Of a DNA stretch of 64,000 bases, positions 53,620-61,923 are shown piece by piece. How positions within the stretch are numbered: position 1 is the first letter of the stretch; each line of letters opens with the position of its first letter. The stretch spans positions 12,693-76,692 of the forward strand of contig CAJPTC010000009.1 in the NCBI GenBank assembly GCA_905373475.1, read 5' to 3'. Both the position numbers and the translations under genes were made by a program. This DNA is from Bacteroidia bacterium. Its GTDB lineage: Bacteria > Bacteroidota > Bacteroidia > Bacteroidales > CAJPTX01. The notes under the pieces were generated by a model. The model was given only the letters and a program-made list of their open reading frames with translations, was not told where the DNA came from and did no database searches.

Positions 53620-53627
53620 CAAATGTA
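53620..53627 (-). promoter_or_regulatory. -7 box of the rlmH/kinase/folK operon
   Basis: On the minus strand TACATTTG matches TAnnTTTG; start predicted near 53615, giving a leader of only about three bases before the rlmH ATG. Confidence 0.45.
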
Positions 53628-53693
53628 CGAAAGCTGAGAATTAGAGCAGAGAGGGCGCAATACGCCGAGTGCCCCAATTTGTTTGGGCTATCC

Positions 53694-54713
53694 CTACGGC
53701 TTAATGCTTAGGTAAAGCGCTTCCATTATGGTGGCACGTAAACGCATACCGTTGATGCGCATATTGTTAGAATCGGGGTAGGTTCGGTTGGTTAAGATTA
53801 TCACAAAGAAATCTTGCGCAGGGTCTATCCATACAATCGTTCCCGTAAAACCAATGTGCCCGTAACTTTTCATGGAAACCAACCCCGATAGGTACGACGA
53901 ATTGCGTTTTTGCGGATTCGGTTTGTCGAAACCATAACCGCGGTAGTTATTGCCAAATCCGTCTGGAGTCTGCGAAAAAAGCGTTACAGTACTGGGCAAC
54001 AGATAGCGGAGTTTGGCATACTCCCCGCCGCGTAGGAGCATCGCGGCATACTTTGCAAGGTCGTCGGCAGTAGAAAAAAGCCCCGCATGCCCTGCTACAC
54101 CTCCGAGCATTGCTGCTGCCATATCGTGTACATAGCCCCGTACCTCCGATTTGCGAAAGAACAGATCGAATTCGGAGGGGGCACATGCTTCGCGTAAACC
54201 ATATTTCCAAGGTGTAAAACCTGTGCGCCAAGCTCCCAACGAGCGCAGATAGTACGCATTGAGCAACTGATCTATGGGTTGCTTCTCTACGCGTTCCACA
54301 ATTTGTTGAAGAAGGATGAAACTCCAGTCGCTGTAGAGGTAAACGTTTTTTTTGCCGAGAGGGGTGTGCGTAATCTCGTGTAACATGGAATCCTGCATGC
54401 CAACGCGCCCCCACAGACCGCGGGCAACGGGGACAGGATAAAGCTCTGAACACTCCTCGGAATAATAGTAGGGCGATGGGCTGCATAGCCTATTCATATA
54501 GACCTTGCCGCCCATGGCGATAGAGTAGTCTTCGCTAATGCCGCGCGATGTAATATTAAGCCCTGGCTTTAGGGCTTCCAGCGTATTGATGTAAAAGGGT
54601 TTCCATGCCTTGAGCCCTGCACGGTGGAGCAACAATTTGGCGATGGTGATTTTACCTACCTCTGTCCCTTTCAGCTCGGGGAGGTAATGCGCTATAGTAC
54701 TATCTAGCGCAAC
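53694..54713 (-). CDS. second half of the GH3/serine hydrolase fusion, reached only by frameshift
   Basis: This frame holds 339 residues that continue the serine hydrolase domain begun in the preceding frame. It carries the YSD motif (LYSDWSF), GVAGHAGLFST and HIGFTGT, but not the catalytic SxxK, which lies in the upstream frame. It has no good start: the first initiator is a TTG at 54635. Reading continues cleanly upstream to the A10 run at 54714-54723. Either a -1 frameshift, transcriptional slippage, or a sequence or gene defect is needed to express it. Confidence 0.8.
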   Translation of the reverse strand, partial: VALDSTIAHYLPELKGTEVGKITIAKLLLHRAGLKAWKPFYINTLEALKPGLNITSRGISEDYSIAMGGKVYMNRLCSPSPYYYSEECSELYPVPVARGLWGRVGMQDSMLHEITHTPLGKKNVYLYSDWSFILLQQIVERVEKQPIDQLLNAYYLRSLGAWRTGFTPWKYGLREACAPSEFDLFFRKSEVRGYVHDMAAAMLGGVAGHAGLFSTADDLAKYAAMLLRGGEYAKLRYLLPSTVTLFSQTPDGFGNNYRGYGFDKPNPQKRNSSYLSGLVSMKSYGHIGFTGTIVWIDPAQDFFVIILTNRTYPDSNNMRINGMRLRATIMEALYLSIKP

Positions 54714-54723
54714 TTTTTTTTTT
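54689..54723 (-). promoter_or_regulatory. possible -1 frameshift site: slippery heptamer plus hairpin
   Basis: On the minus strand the heptamer A AAA AAG stands in the reading frame at the end of an A10 run (54723-54713). Two bases later GCGCTA/TAGCGC can form a 6-bp hairpin (54710-54689) that contains the 0-frame TAG. The heptamer is the one used in E. coli dnaX. Confidence 0.5.
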
Positions 54724-56743
54724 CCACAAGCCTCATGACTAGAGGTGTGGTAGCGGTAATTTTAGTGACAGAAGCAAGGTCGTAGATCGTCGTGTCGGTA
54801 ACGGGCGGAGAGAATTTTGAATAGGTGGTGCGCCCTAAGTTCCGCCGATAGAAGACCTCCCCTTTATGATATGCCAGAATTTGTATACCTGGGAATGCTC
54901 CACTATCGATACCAGCCTGCGCCAATGAATCGGCTCGGGCAATGTATAGCGGATTAGCTCTGTGTTGTGTGGGTGAAACGTACGAAAGGCGCAGACCGCC
55001 CTCGGTGCGTATTCCGTCGCCTAGATGAAGATCGGGGGGCAATGAAATAGGGAACGACCCCAAGGCAGGCAATGCGCCGAAAATAATTTGTGAGACGGCA
55101 TCCTGCGAAAACTGTGTATCGTCGTAAGCTTGGAGTACGGCGGCGAAATCGGTTAGAGGGAAAAAACGTGCTTGCACGTAGGGCGAGCCAAAAACAACGA
55201 GGATGGTAGGTTTACTCTTGGCACATGCTTTTGCAAATGCTATCTGCTCCTTGCTTACACCAAAATTTTTGGAAGGCGCATACCCCGTAGCACGTACAGC
55301 TACAATCATCAGCGTTTTGTCTTTTGTCGCTGCTTTTATTTGTGCATCGAGTACACCCTTTGTTAGCGCCTGTTTCTCGTCGTATACGCCCGCGTAACGT
55401 TGAAGTCCCGAAAGAAACGTATCGTCTTTCTTGGGCAAGAAACTCACGTAGCCTATGTTCTGTTTATCGAGCTGAGCGATAGGTATTGTGCCCTCGCCGT
55501 TGCTGAGAAGCGTAACAGCCTCTTGCGCTATTCGTGCACTCAAGTCGTTTCGTTCTTGCTCGCTGCGCGCGTCCTCGCTAGTTGTTCGTTGTGCTACGGT
55601 TGCTATACGCTCTTGCTGCGCTTTCACAGCACTATACTTAGCTAGAAGTAATCGCTTGGCGCGAAGGTTTACCTCTGCCTCTGTAATTTTCTTATGCTTT
55701 ACAGCGTTCGCGATGGCTTTTATGCCCCCCGCCACATTATCGGGGCAAAGAAGAATATCCGCCCCTGCCAAATAAGCTCGTAGCGCGACCTCCTCGGGTT
55801 TTAGTTTGCCTGTAGCTCCTTTCATATTGAGCGCATCGGTACAGATAAGTCCCTGAAAACCGAGCGAATCGCGTAGTAGGGTAGTAGTAACCTCGTGCCG
55901 TAAACTAGCAGGTACTGAGTCGGGAAGCCCTAAACCAGGTAGTGCTATGTGCGCCACCATTACCATAGAGAGCCCCTCGTCTATTAGGTTGCGGAATGGT
56001 ATTAAGTCGCACGTGTCCAGTTGCGCGTATTTTGCTTTTACTATAGGTAGGGTATGGTGCGAATCGGTGGAAGTATTGCCATGCCCTGGGAAGTGTTTAG
56101 CACATGCTAGGAGTCCTTGCGATTGCATGCCCGCCATGTAGGCCACACCGAATTGCGAGATGGTCTGTACATCGTCGGAAAAAGCACGCACTCCTATTAC
56201 TGGATTTTTAGGATTGCGCTGCACGTCAACCACGGGGGCAAAGTTTATGTGTATCCCCATTTCCTGCAATTCATTTGCCACCTCTTCTCCCATGCGATAG
56301 GCGAGTGCTGGCATTCCCGTAGCAGCCAGCCCCATAGCTTTGGGGTAAGCCAGCCCATCTTCCAGCCGCATGTCTGTACCCCATTCTGCATCTAGGGCAA
56401 TGAGAAGGGGTACTTTGCTTTTGGCTTGGTATGTCTCTGTTAGGATGCGCATCCGTTCCCGATTACCTTGCAAGAACATCACCCCGCCTACGCCTTGCTT
56501 TTCTACAAGCGTCAGAATGGCCTTGTCCTCATGCTTATCGCCACGAGCATATCCCACGAGCATAAAAGATTGTGCAATGCGCTCCTCAAGCTTGAGGGTG
56601 GCGAGCACCGAATCTGCCCATCTGTTCGCCTCTGGCGAGGTAAGCCAACTTGGCGCTTCTTGCGCACGAAGCCCCAAATAAAAGAAGAAAAAAAGCCCGA
56701 CGAAGAATATTCGTCGGGGTAGTACTATACGTAATACGCTCAT
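54704..56743 (-). CDS. GH3 beta-N-acetylglucosaminidase-like protein, first half of a serine hydrolase fusion
   Basis: This 679-residue exported protein has a signal peptide (1-27), a GH3 N-terminal domain (about 30-360: LDAEWGTDMR, CAKHFPGHGNTSTDSHHTLP as parts KHFPGHGNT and DSHHTLP, and ICTDALNMKG with the catalytic Asp), and a GH3 C-terminal domain (about 410-570). The serine hydrolase (beta-lactamase-like) domain starts at about 600 and contains SVTK (Ser and Lys), then ends early at LVEKKKLR. In relatives the two enzymes are one protein of about 1000 residues. The A10 run near the end explains the split. Probable role: peptidoglycan recycling or amino-sugar release. The lytTR gene lies 26 bases upstream. 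Confidence 0.88.
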   Translation of the reverse strand: MSVLRIVLPRRIFFVGLFFFFYLGLRAQEAPSWLTSPEANRWADSVLATLKLEERIAQSFMLVGYARGDKHEDKAILTLVEKQGVGGVMFLQGNRERMRILTETYQAKSKVPLLIALDAEWGTDMRLEDGLAYPKAMGLAATGMPALAYRMGEEVANELQEMGIHINFAPVVDVQRNPKNPVIGVRAFSDDVQTISQFGVAYMAGMQSQGLLACAKHFPGHGNTSTDSHHTLPIVKAKYAQLDTCDLIPFRNLIDEGLSMVMVAHIALPGLGLPDSVPASLRHEVTTTLLRDSLGFQGLICTDALNMKGATGKLKPEEVALRAYLAGADILLCPDNVAGGIKAIANAVKHKKITEAEVNLRAKRLLLAKYSAVKAQQERIATVAQRTTSEDARSEQERNDLSARIAQEAVTLLSNGEGTIPIAQLDKQNIGYVSFLPKKDDTFLSGLQRYAGVYDEKQALTKGVLDAQIKAATKDKTLMIVAVRATGYAPSKNFGVSKEQIAFAKACAKSKPTILVVFGSPYVQARFFPLTDFAAVLQAYDDTQFSQDAVSQIIFGALPALGSFPISLPPDLHLGDGIRTEGGLRLSYVSPTQHRANPLYIARADSLAQAGIDSGAFPGIQILAYHKGEVFYRRNLGRTTYSKFSPPVTDTTIYDLASVTKITATTPLVMRLVEKKKLR

Positions 56744-56769
56744 TAAGAAGCGATATATGGCAACCGAAT

Positions 56770-57468
56770 TTACTTGACTGTAATGAAACGAAGTGCACTC
56801 ATCAGTGCATCTTTGTAAGATTTACCGATGGGTAAGGATACAGGTTTCCCCTCTTGCAACATGATCACCGAGCTGTCTTCAATGCTCTGTATACGTGTTA
56901 TGTTCACAATGTAGGAACGGTGAATACGGCGGAACATGCTCGGCGGCATGTGTCCTTCCGTTGTCTTTAGCGTGAAGTGGAGCGTAAATTTCTCATTGTC
57001 GGTAATGATTTTTACGTAGTTCTCCATAGACTCTACCCACAGAATAGAACTATAGGGTACACGCACGAGCGATGCATTCTTCTTGAGGAATAACTCGCCC
57101 TCCGCTCCCGTGGGGTGCATCCATTTCATAGCCTTTGAAACCCCCTTAAAGAAACGAGCGTACGAAATGGGCTTCAACAGATAGTCGGTTGCACCAAAAT
57201 CGAAGGCGCGAACGGCATAGCTGTCGGAGGCGGATACCATGATTACTTGCGGCGGATTCTCGAGCGTGTCTAGAAACTCGAAGCCGTCCATATTCGGGAG
57301 CATAACATCGAGGAATACGAGATCGATGCCATTTTCGCGCTTCAAGAAGTTGAGCGCCTCTATAGACGATGCAAACTCGCCCGCCGACACCATAAAGTCG
57401 GTCTGATTGACATACTCTAAGAGTATGCGACGACTCACGGCATCGTCATCGATGATAATACAACGCAT
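56770..57468 (-). CDS. LytTR family response regulator
   Basis: This 232-residue regulator has a receiver domain (about 1-118; acidic pair DDD at 7-9, phospho-acceptor Asp54 in FLDVMLPNMDG, Lys in LLKPISY) and a LytTR DNA-binding domain (about 130-230; FRRIHRSYIVN). No histidine kinase gene is adjacent. The GH3 gene follows after 26 bases, so it may regulate or be co-transcribed with cell-wall hydrolysis. Confidence 0.93.
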   Translation of the reverse strand: MRCIIIDDDAVSRRILLEYVNQTDFMVSAGEFASSIEALNFLKRENGIDLVFLDVMLPNMDGFEFLDTLENPPQVIMVSASDSYAVRAFDFGATDYLLKPISYARFFKGVSKAMKWMHPTGAEGELFLKKNASLVRVPYSSILWVESMENYVKIITDNEKFTLHFTLKTTEGHMPPSMFRRIHRSYIVNITRIQSIEDSSVIMLQEGKPVSLPIGKSYKDALMSALRFITVK

Positions 57469-57516
57469 CTTTCAAGACTGTTTAGAGATTTCGTCGATAC
57501 GAATTCAGATTCTGTA

Positions 57517-57564
57517 CAAAAACAATAGCGCAGCTTCACTGCTCAAAGCGGTGAGACTGCGCTA
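57517..57564 (-). terminator. terminator of the HU gene
   Basis: On the minus strand TAGCGCAG pairs with CTGCGCTA, extended through the CCGC/GCAG part, and is followed by TTGTTTTTG. Confidence 0.8.
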
Positions 57565-57586
57565 GTAATTTCTGAGTAACCCAAGC

Positions 57587-57859
57587 CTAATTTATAGCTT
57601 TCTTCAGTTCAGCACCAACCTTGAACGATACACTGTTGGACTGTGGGATGTTGATCTTTTCGTGCGTCTTCGGATTCTGCCCTACGCGAGCTTTGCGTAC
57701 GGAGATCTTAAACGTACCAAAACCAACCAATTGAACCGTATCGCCCTTTGCTAAAGCCTCTTGTGTTACCTTCAACAAAGCATTCAACGCACTAGCAGCA
57801 TCGGCTTTGGTCAAGCCAGCTTCGTGTGCAATTGCGTCCACTAATTGTGTCTTATTCAT
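57587..57859 (-). CDS. hup: HU family DNA-binding protein
   Basis: This 90-residue nucleoid protein has the HU start NKTQLVDAIAHEAGLTKADA, the VQLVGFGTFKISVRKAR core and the DNA-contact arm NPKTHEKINIPQS, ending FKVGAELKKAIN. It bends DNA as a dimer. Monocistronic with a full promoter and a terminator. Confidence 0.97.
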   Translation of the reverse strand: MNKTQLVDAIAHEAGLTKADAASALNALLKVTQEALAKGDTVQLVGFGTFKISVRKARVGQNPKTHEKINIPQSNSVSFKVGAELKKAIN

Positions 57860-57889
57860 TATAACATCAATTGTTTATATGTACAGTTG

Positions 57890-57920
57890 CAAAGGTAGAA
57901 ATTGTTTTTGAACTACCAAG
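57890..57920 (-). promoter_or_regulatory. promoter of the HU gene
   Basis: On the minus strand CTTGG (TTG at 57919-57917), 19 bases, TACCTTTG (57897-57890). Start predicted near 57885 with a 25-base leader. Confidence 0.7.
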
Positions 57921-58046
57921 AGTCTTGGCAACTATTTTTCGCCACTTTGTAAACTTCATTGGAGGAATTGTTTAACTTGATACTGATATTCAGAGAGATA
58001 ACTAATTATAAACTCTTTGTCAGCAGTGAGAAAATTTATTCCACTC

Positions 58047-58076
58047 TTGCTAATTCTACGCAAATTCGTACCTTTG
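58047..58076 (+). promoter_or_regulatory. promoter of the SRP RNA
   Basis: TTG (58047-58049), 19 bases, TACCTTTG (58069-58076). The predicted start, about 58081, coincides with the 5' end read from RNA pairing. Confidence 0.8.
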
Positions 58077-58080
58077 TGCT

Positions 58081-58185
58081 GGGGTAAGTCTCATACGACC
58101 AGCTCCCTCTGAAACTCCCTAGGGTCGGAAGACAGCAAGGATAGGAGGTTGTAGCGGTGCGATGTGAGGAGCTTGCCCCTTTTTT
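58081..58185 (+). ncRNA. ffs: signal recognition particle RNA (4.5S type)
   Basis: The conserved SRP domain IV core GGGTCGGAAGACAGCAAGG is at about 58122-58140, where GGAA and the asymmetric loop bind Ffh. Outer pairing GGGGTAAG with CTTGCCCC closes a single long hairpin, and a T6 run follows. It works with Ffh in co-translational membrane targeting. Confidence 0.9.
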
Positions 58186-58250
58186 ATTCCCTGATTTTTT
58201 TATCGGGCACAACGTGCCGAAAACATTACCCAACATTGTGTATTTTGGTT

Positions 58251-58504
58251 AATGTATTGACAATCAAATAATACAGGCGGTCTTCGCGCGGACGGCGTTT
58301 CACAACGCAAAGCGAATATGTGAAATGCACGTTGGGAATTTCGGGCATTGCAGGCAACGCCCTTACGACGATATGATTAAAACAAAATGCGCGTTGCACA
58401 TTTTATGGGCGAATCAGGTTTCGCCCATACAGATTTGGTATTCAATAATTTATGTACATAACAGAATGATAAACGTAATGTATTGACAATCAAACAATAC
58501 GGGC
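58251..58504 (+). repeat. pair of 28-base direct repeats in the gap before htpG
   Basis: Copies at 58251-58279 and 58477-58505 differ at two positions (AATGTATTGACAATCAA, then ATAATACAGGCG or ACAATACGGGCG). Between them lies a hairpin at 58405-58428 (ATGGGCGAA/TTCGCCCAT). No coding frame is credible in the gap 58186-58633; it looks like a decayed repeat or small mobile element. Confidence 0.6.
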
Positions 58505-58633
58505 GTTACAGGCTACACATAATCGCATTTTCTACAGCACAGTGGAGGTACTTAAATGCCATTCTGACATCTCAACCAATGCGGCATATCGCTTGCTCTG
58601 CACCTGAAAAACGTGAAACCAAAAGTTGAAAAA

Positions 58634-60694
58634 ATGAGCAATGCACAGACGGGTAAAATCGGTGTTACAACCGAGAATATCTTCCCTATAATCAAGAAAT
58701 TCCTTTATAGCGACCGTGAAATCTTCTTGCGTGAGCTAATATCCAACGCCGTAGATGCAACCCAAAAACTTCGTACCCTTGCAAGCGCTGGAGAATTTAA
58801 GGGCGAAATAGGCGACGAGACAATAGAAGTGGTTCTAGACAGTGCTGCCAATACCCTCACGGTGCGCGACCACGGTTTGGGTATGACGCGCGAAGAGGTG
58901 GAACGCTACATCAATCAGATTGCGCTGTCGGGTGCTGAAGAGTTTCTTGCAAAGTTCAAGGACAAAGAGGCTAGCATCATCGGGCACTTTGGGTTGGGCT
59001 TCTATTCGGCATTTATGGTGAGCGACCGTGTTGAGATCGAAACCAAGTCGTGGCAGGAAGGTGCAGAACCCGTACATTGGAGCTGCGAGGGCGACCCTAC
59101 TTATACCCTCGAACAGGGTACACGTACCGAGCGCGGAACGGATATTATCCTCCATCTGAGCCCCGATTGTAAAGAGTTCTCCGAACAAAATAAAATACAG
59201 GATCTGCTCCGCAAGTACTGCCGTTTCTTGCCTGTACCCATTGCCTGTGGTTTCAAAACGGAATGGAAGGACGGGAAGAGCGTTGAGACAACCGAGCACA
59301 ATATCATAAACTCCGAACCACCACTTTGGGTAAAGCGTCCAACGGATCTTAAGGAGGAAGACTACCTTAAGTTCTATCGCTACCTATTTCCTGGACAGGA
59401 AGATCCGCTCTTTCATATCCATCTGAACGTAGATTACCCCTTTAATCTGACAGGGATTCTCTACTTCCCGAAAATGAAATCGAACTTCGATATTCAGCGC
59501 AACCGAATTCAGCTCTACTGCAATCAGGTGTTTGTTACCGATTCGGTGGAGGGTGTTGTGCCCGAATTCCTAACTGTTCTACACGGAGTGATAGACTCGC
59601 CCGACATTCCACTCAACGTATCGCGTAGCTATTTGCAGAGTGACTCGAACGTGCGGAAAATCTCCTCGCACATTACCAAAAAGGTGGCAGACAGACTCGA
59701 AGAGATCTTCAAAGAGGATCGTAAAGCCTATGAGAGCAAGTGGGAAGATCTAAAGCTCTTTGTAGACTATGGTTCTATCTCCAACGAGAAGTTCTGGGAG
59801 CGTGCTGAAAAGTTTGCGCTGGTAAGAGACGTTGACGGCAATTTCTTTACCTATGAAGAGTATCAAAAGGCAGTGGAAGAGAAACAGAAGAACAAAGACG
59901 GGAAAACTGTTTACCTCTACACTACAGACCCCGAGCAGCAGTGGGGCTATATAGAAGAGGCGAAAGGACGCGGCTACAGCGTCTTGCAGATGACGGGGCA
60001 GCTAGATGCACACCTAATCAACTTCCTAGAGCAGAAACTAACCGATGTACAATTTGCGCGCGTGGATGCCGATACGTTGGATAGGCTCATTGAGAAGGGC
60101 GAAGAGCGGAAAGTGGCATTAAGCGAAGCAGAACAGAATAGCCTAATAGGGGTAATGACAGGGGCATTGGGTGACCGTAAAACGCAGTTCTCTGTCAGCC
60201 TTGAAGATCTGGGAGCAGAGGGCTTGCCAGCAGTGGTAACGCAGAGCGAGTTTATGCGTCGTATGCGCGACATGGCACAAATGAGCCCGCAGTACAACAT
60301 GTTTGCGAACTTCCCAGAGCATATCAACATAGTGCTGAATACAGCGCACCCGCTGGTAACCAAGTTGAGCAAAATGGTTACCGAGGCGCTCGGCACAAAG
60401 CTAGAGGATTTGGCTACGCGCGAAAAGCCCGCATTAGACGAAGAAAAAGCATTGGAAGAGAAACTCGGCAATCGGACACCCTCCGACCAGACCGACGAAG
60501 AAAAGGCAGAGCACAAACGTATACACGAGCAACTGGAGGTGTTTACGAACGAACGCAATGAGTTGTTGAACGGATACGGTGCTACCAATGCGCTAGCTCA
60601 GCAACTGATAGACCTCGCACTGCTTTCTAACAACATGCTGAAGGGCGAGGCGCTGGCAAAGTTTGTGCGTCGTAGTGCAGAACTACTAGGGTAG
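58634..60694 (+). CDS. htpG: molecular chaperone HtpG (Hsp90)
   Basis: This 686-residue chaperone has the GHKL ATPase N domain (EIFLRELISNAVDATQK, LTVRDHGLGMT, GHFGLGFYSAFMV), the middle domain (NVSRSYLQSD, PLNVSRSYLQ) and the C-terminal dimerisation domain. The frame could start at a GTG at 58613, but the ATG at 58634 matches the family start NAQTGKIGV-. Monocistronic with a strong terminator. Confidence 0.97.
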   Translation: MSNAQTGKIGVTTENIFPIIKKFLYSDREIFLRELISNAVDATQKLRTLASAGEFKGEIGDETIEVVLDSAANTLTVRDHGLGMTREEVERYINQIALSGAEEFLAKFKDKEASIIGHFGLGFYSAFMVSDRVEIETKSWQEGAEPVHWSCEGDPTYTLEQGTRTERGTDIILHLSPDCKEFSEQNKIQDLLRKYCRFLPVPIACGFKTEWKDGKSVETTEHNIINSEPPLWVKRPTDLKEEDYLKFYRYLFPGQEDPLFHIHLNVDYPFNLTGILYFPKMKSNFDIQRNRIQLYCNQVFVTDSVEGVVPEFLTVLHGVIDSPDIPLNVSRSYLQSDSNVRKISSHITKKVADRLEEIFKEDRKAYESKWEDLKLFVDYGSISNEKFWERAEKFALVRDVDGNFFTYEEYQKAVEEKQKNKDGKTVYLYTTDPEQQWGYIEEAKGRGYSVLQMTGQLDAHLINFLEQKLTDVQFARVDADTLDRLIEKGEERKVALSEAEQNSLIGVMTGALGDRKTQFSVSLEDLGAEGLPAVVTQSEFMRRMRDMAQMSPQYNMFANFPEHINIVLNTAHPLVTKLSKMVTEALGTKLEDLATREKPALDEEKALEEKLGNRTPSDQTDEEKAEHKRIHEQLEVFTNERNELLNGYGATNALAQQLIDLALLSNNMLKGEALAKFVRRSAELLG

Positions 60695-60717
60695 ATTTAC
60701 CAACCCCAAATAATGAG

Positions 60718-60749
60718 CGGACGTTGCTTATAGCAGCGTCCGTTTTTTT
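60718..60749 (+). terminator. terminator of htpG
   Basis: CGGACGTTGCT pairs with AGCAGCGTCCG (one G-U) and is followed by a T7 run. Confidence 0.92.
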
Positions 60750-60816
60750 GCCTTTGGCGTACTTTTTGTAAATATTAAGACCTTTGTATATCAATCTACC
60801 ACGGAAAAAAGAGAAA

Positions 60817-61923
60817 ATGAGCGAGGAGACAAACCCTATTGTGAACGAAGAGCTGCCAGCCGAATCCCCTCTGAAGGGTGTGAGGGCGTACAAAGCACTT
60901 TTCCCCGTACTCATTGGGTTGGGCGTAGTGGCATTCATATTCTATCGAGAGTTTCGCCCCGAAGCCTTGTCCTTCGTCTCCTGGACTCCCAGCGTTGTTC
61001 TTTGGTTTCTTGTCGCTCTGCTTTTTATGTTTGGGCGCGATCTCGGCTATATTTGGCGTATACGTATACTGTCAGACAAGCGTCTTAGCTTCAAGCAAGC
61101 GTTCCGCATTATTATGCTTTGGGAGTTTACTTCGGCTATCACCCCTTCTGCCATCGGCGGAACAAGTGTTGCCATTCTCTACGTAAATAAAGAGGGACTG
61201 AGCGTGGGGCGCAGTTCGGCGGTTGTAATGGCTACGAGCTTCCTTGATGAGCTCTACTTCCTCATCATGTTCCCCTTGCTACTACTTATAGTAGGTCCTT
61301 CCGACTTGTTTGCCATTGGCGGCGAAACCTTCTCTTGGACGAGTACCCTCTTTCTCTTTGCTGCGCTAGGCTATGCAATCAAGGCGGCTTATGTTGCCGT
61401 ACTTTCCTACGGATTCTTTGTAAATCCACGGGGGTTGAAATGGGTGCTCCTAAAGCTGTTCAAGCTCCCTATCCTCCGACGTTGGAAATACGGAGCGCAC
61501 AAAGCGGGAACTGAGATTATACAAACCTCTGCCGAATTCCGACGTAAGCCTTTTTCCTATTGGCTAAAAGCCTTTTGGGCAACGTTCCTTTCTTGGACGT
61601 CGCGCTACTGGGTGGTTAACGCCATACTGCTGGCCTTTTTCGTGGTACATGACCATTTCCTGATCTTCGCACGCCAGCTCGTAATGTGGATCATGATGCT
61701 CGTAAGCCCTACCCCTGGTGGAAGCGGCTTTGCAGAGTACGTCTTTTCTCGCTATTTGGGAGACTTTATCCCCGTTGCACCCGAAAATCTGGCAGCGGTG
61801 GCTATAGTACTAGCGCTTATTTGGCGACTTGCTACCTATTATCCCTACCTTATTATTGGTGTATTCCTCCTTCCTAAATGGATGCGAAAACATTTCCTTT
61901 CGAGTAAAAAAGTGGAAGCCTAA
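60817..61923 (+). CDS. lysylphosphatidylglycerol synthase TM / flippase-like membrane protein
   Basis: This 368-residue protein has about seven to eight membrane segments and the family motif TPSAIGGTSVAILY with later PTPGGSGFAEYVF. It belongs to the group of YbhN/AglD-like membrane proteins (part of the MprF membrane domain family), thought to move or use lipids; no synthase domain is present. A TTG start 11 codons upstream is possible, but the ATG at 60817 is preferred. The U32 gene begins at the very next base. Confidence 0.87.
   Translation: MSEETNPIVNEELPAESPLKGVRAYKALFPVLIGLGVVAFIFYREFRPEALSFVSWTPSVVLWFLVALLFMFGRDLGYIWRIRILSDKRLSFKQAFRIIMLWEFTSAITPSAIGGTSVAILYVNKEGLSVGRSSAVVMATSFLDELYFLIMFPLLLLIVGPSDLFAIGGETFSWTSTLFLFAALGYAIKAAYVAVLSYGFFVNPRGLKWVLLKLFKLPILRRWKYGAHKAGTEIIQTSAEFRRKPFSYWLKAFWATFLSWTSRYWVVNAILLAFFVVHDHFLIFARQLVMWIMMLVSPTPGGSGFAEYVFSRYLGDFIPVAPENLAAVAIVLALIWRLATYYPYLIIGVFLLPKWMRKHFLSSKKVEA

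Noticed and set aside
53694..54635. Independent serine hydrolase gene starting at the TTG at 54635
   Set aside because: It lacks the catalytic SxxK and a usable start; the same frame continues to the A10 run, so it is the end of the GH3 fusion.
58036..58236. Short reverse frame over the SRP RNA
   Set aside because: The region is explained by the RNA gene with promoter and terminator.
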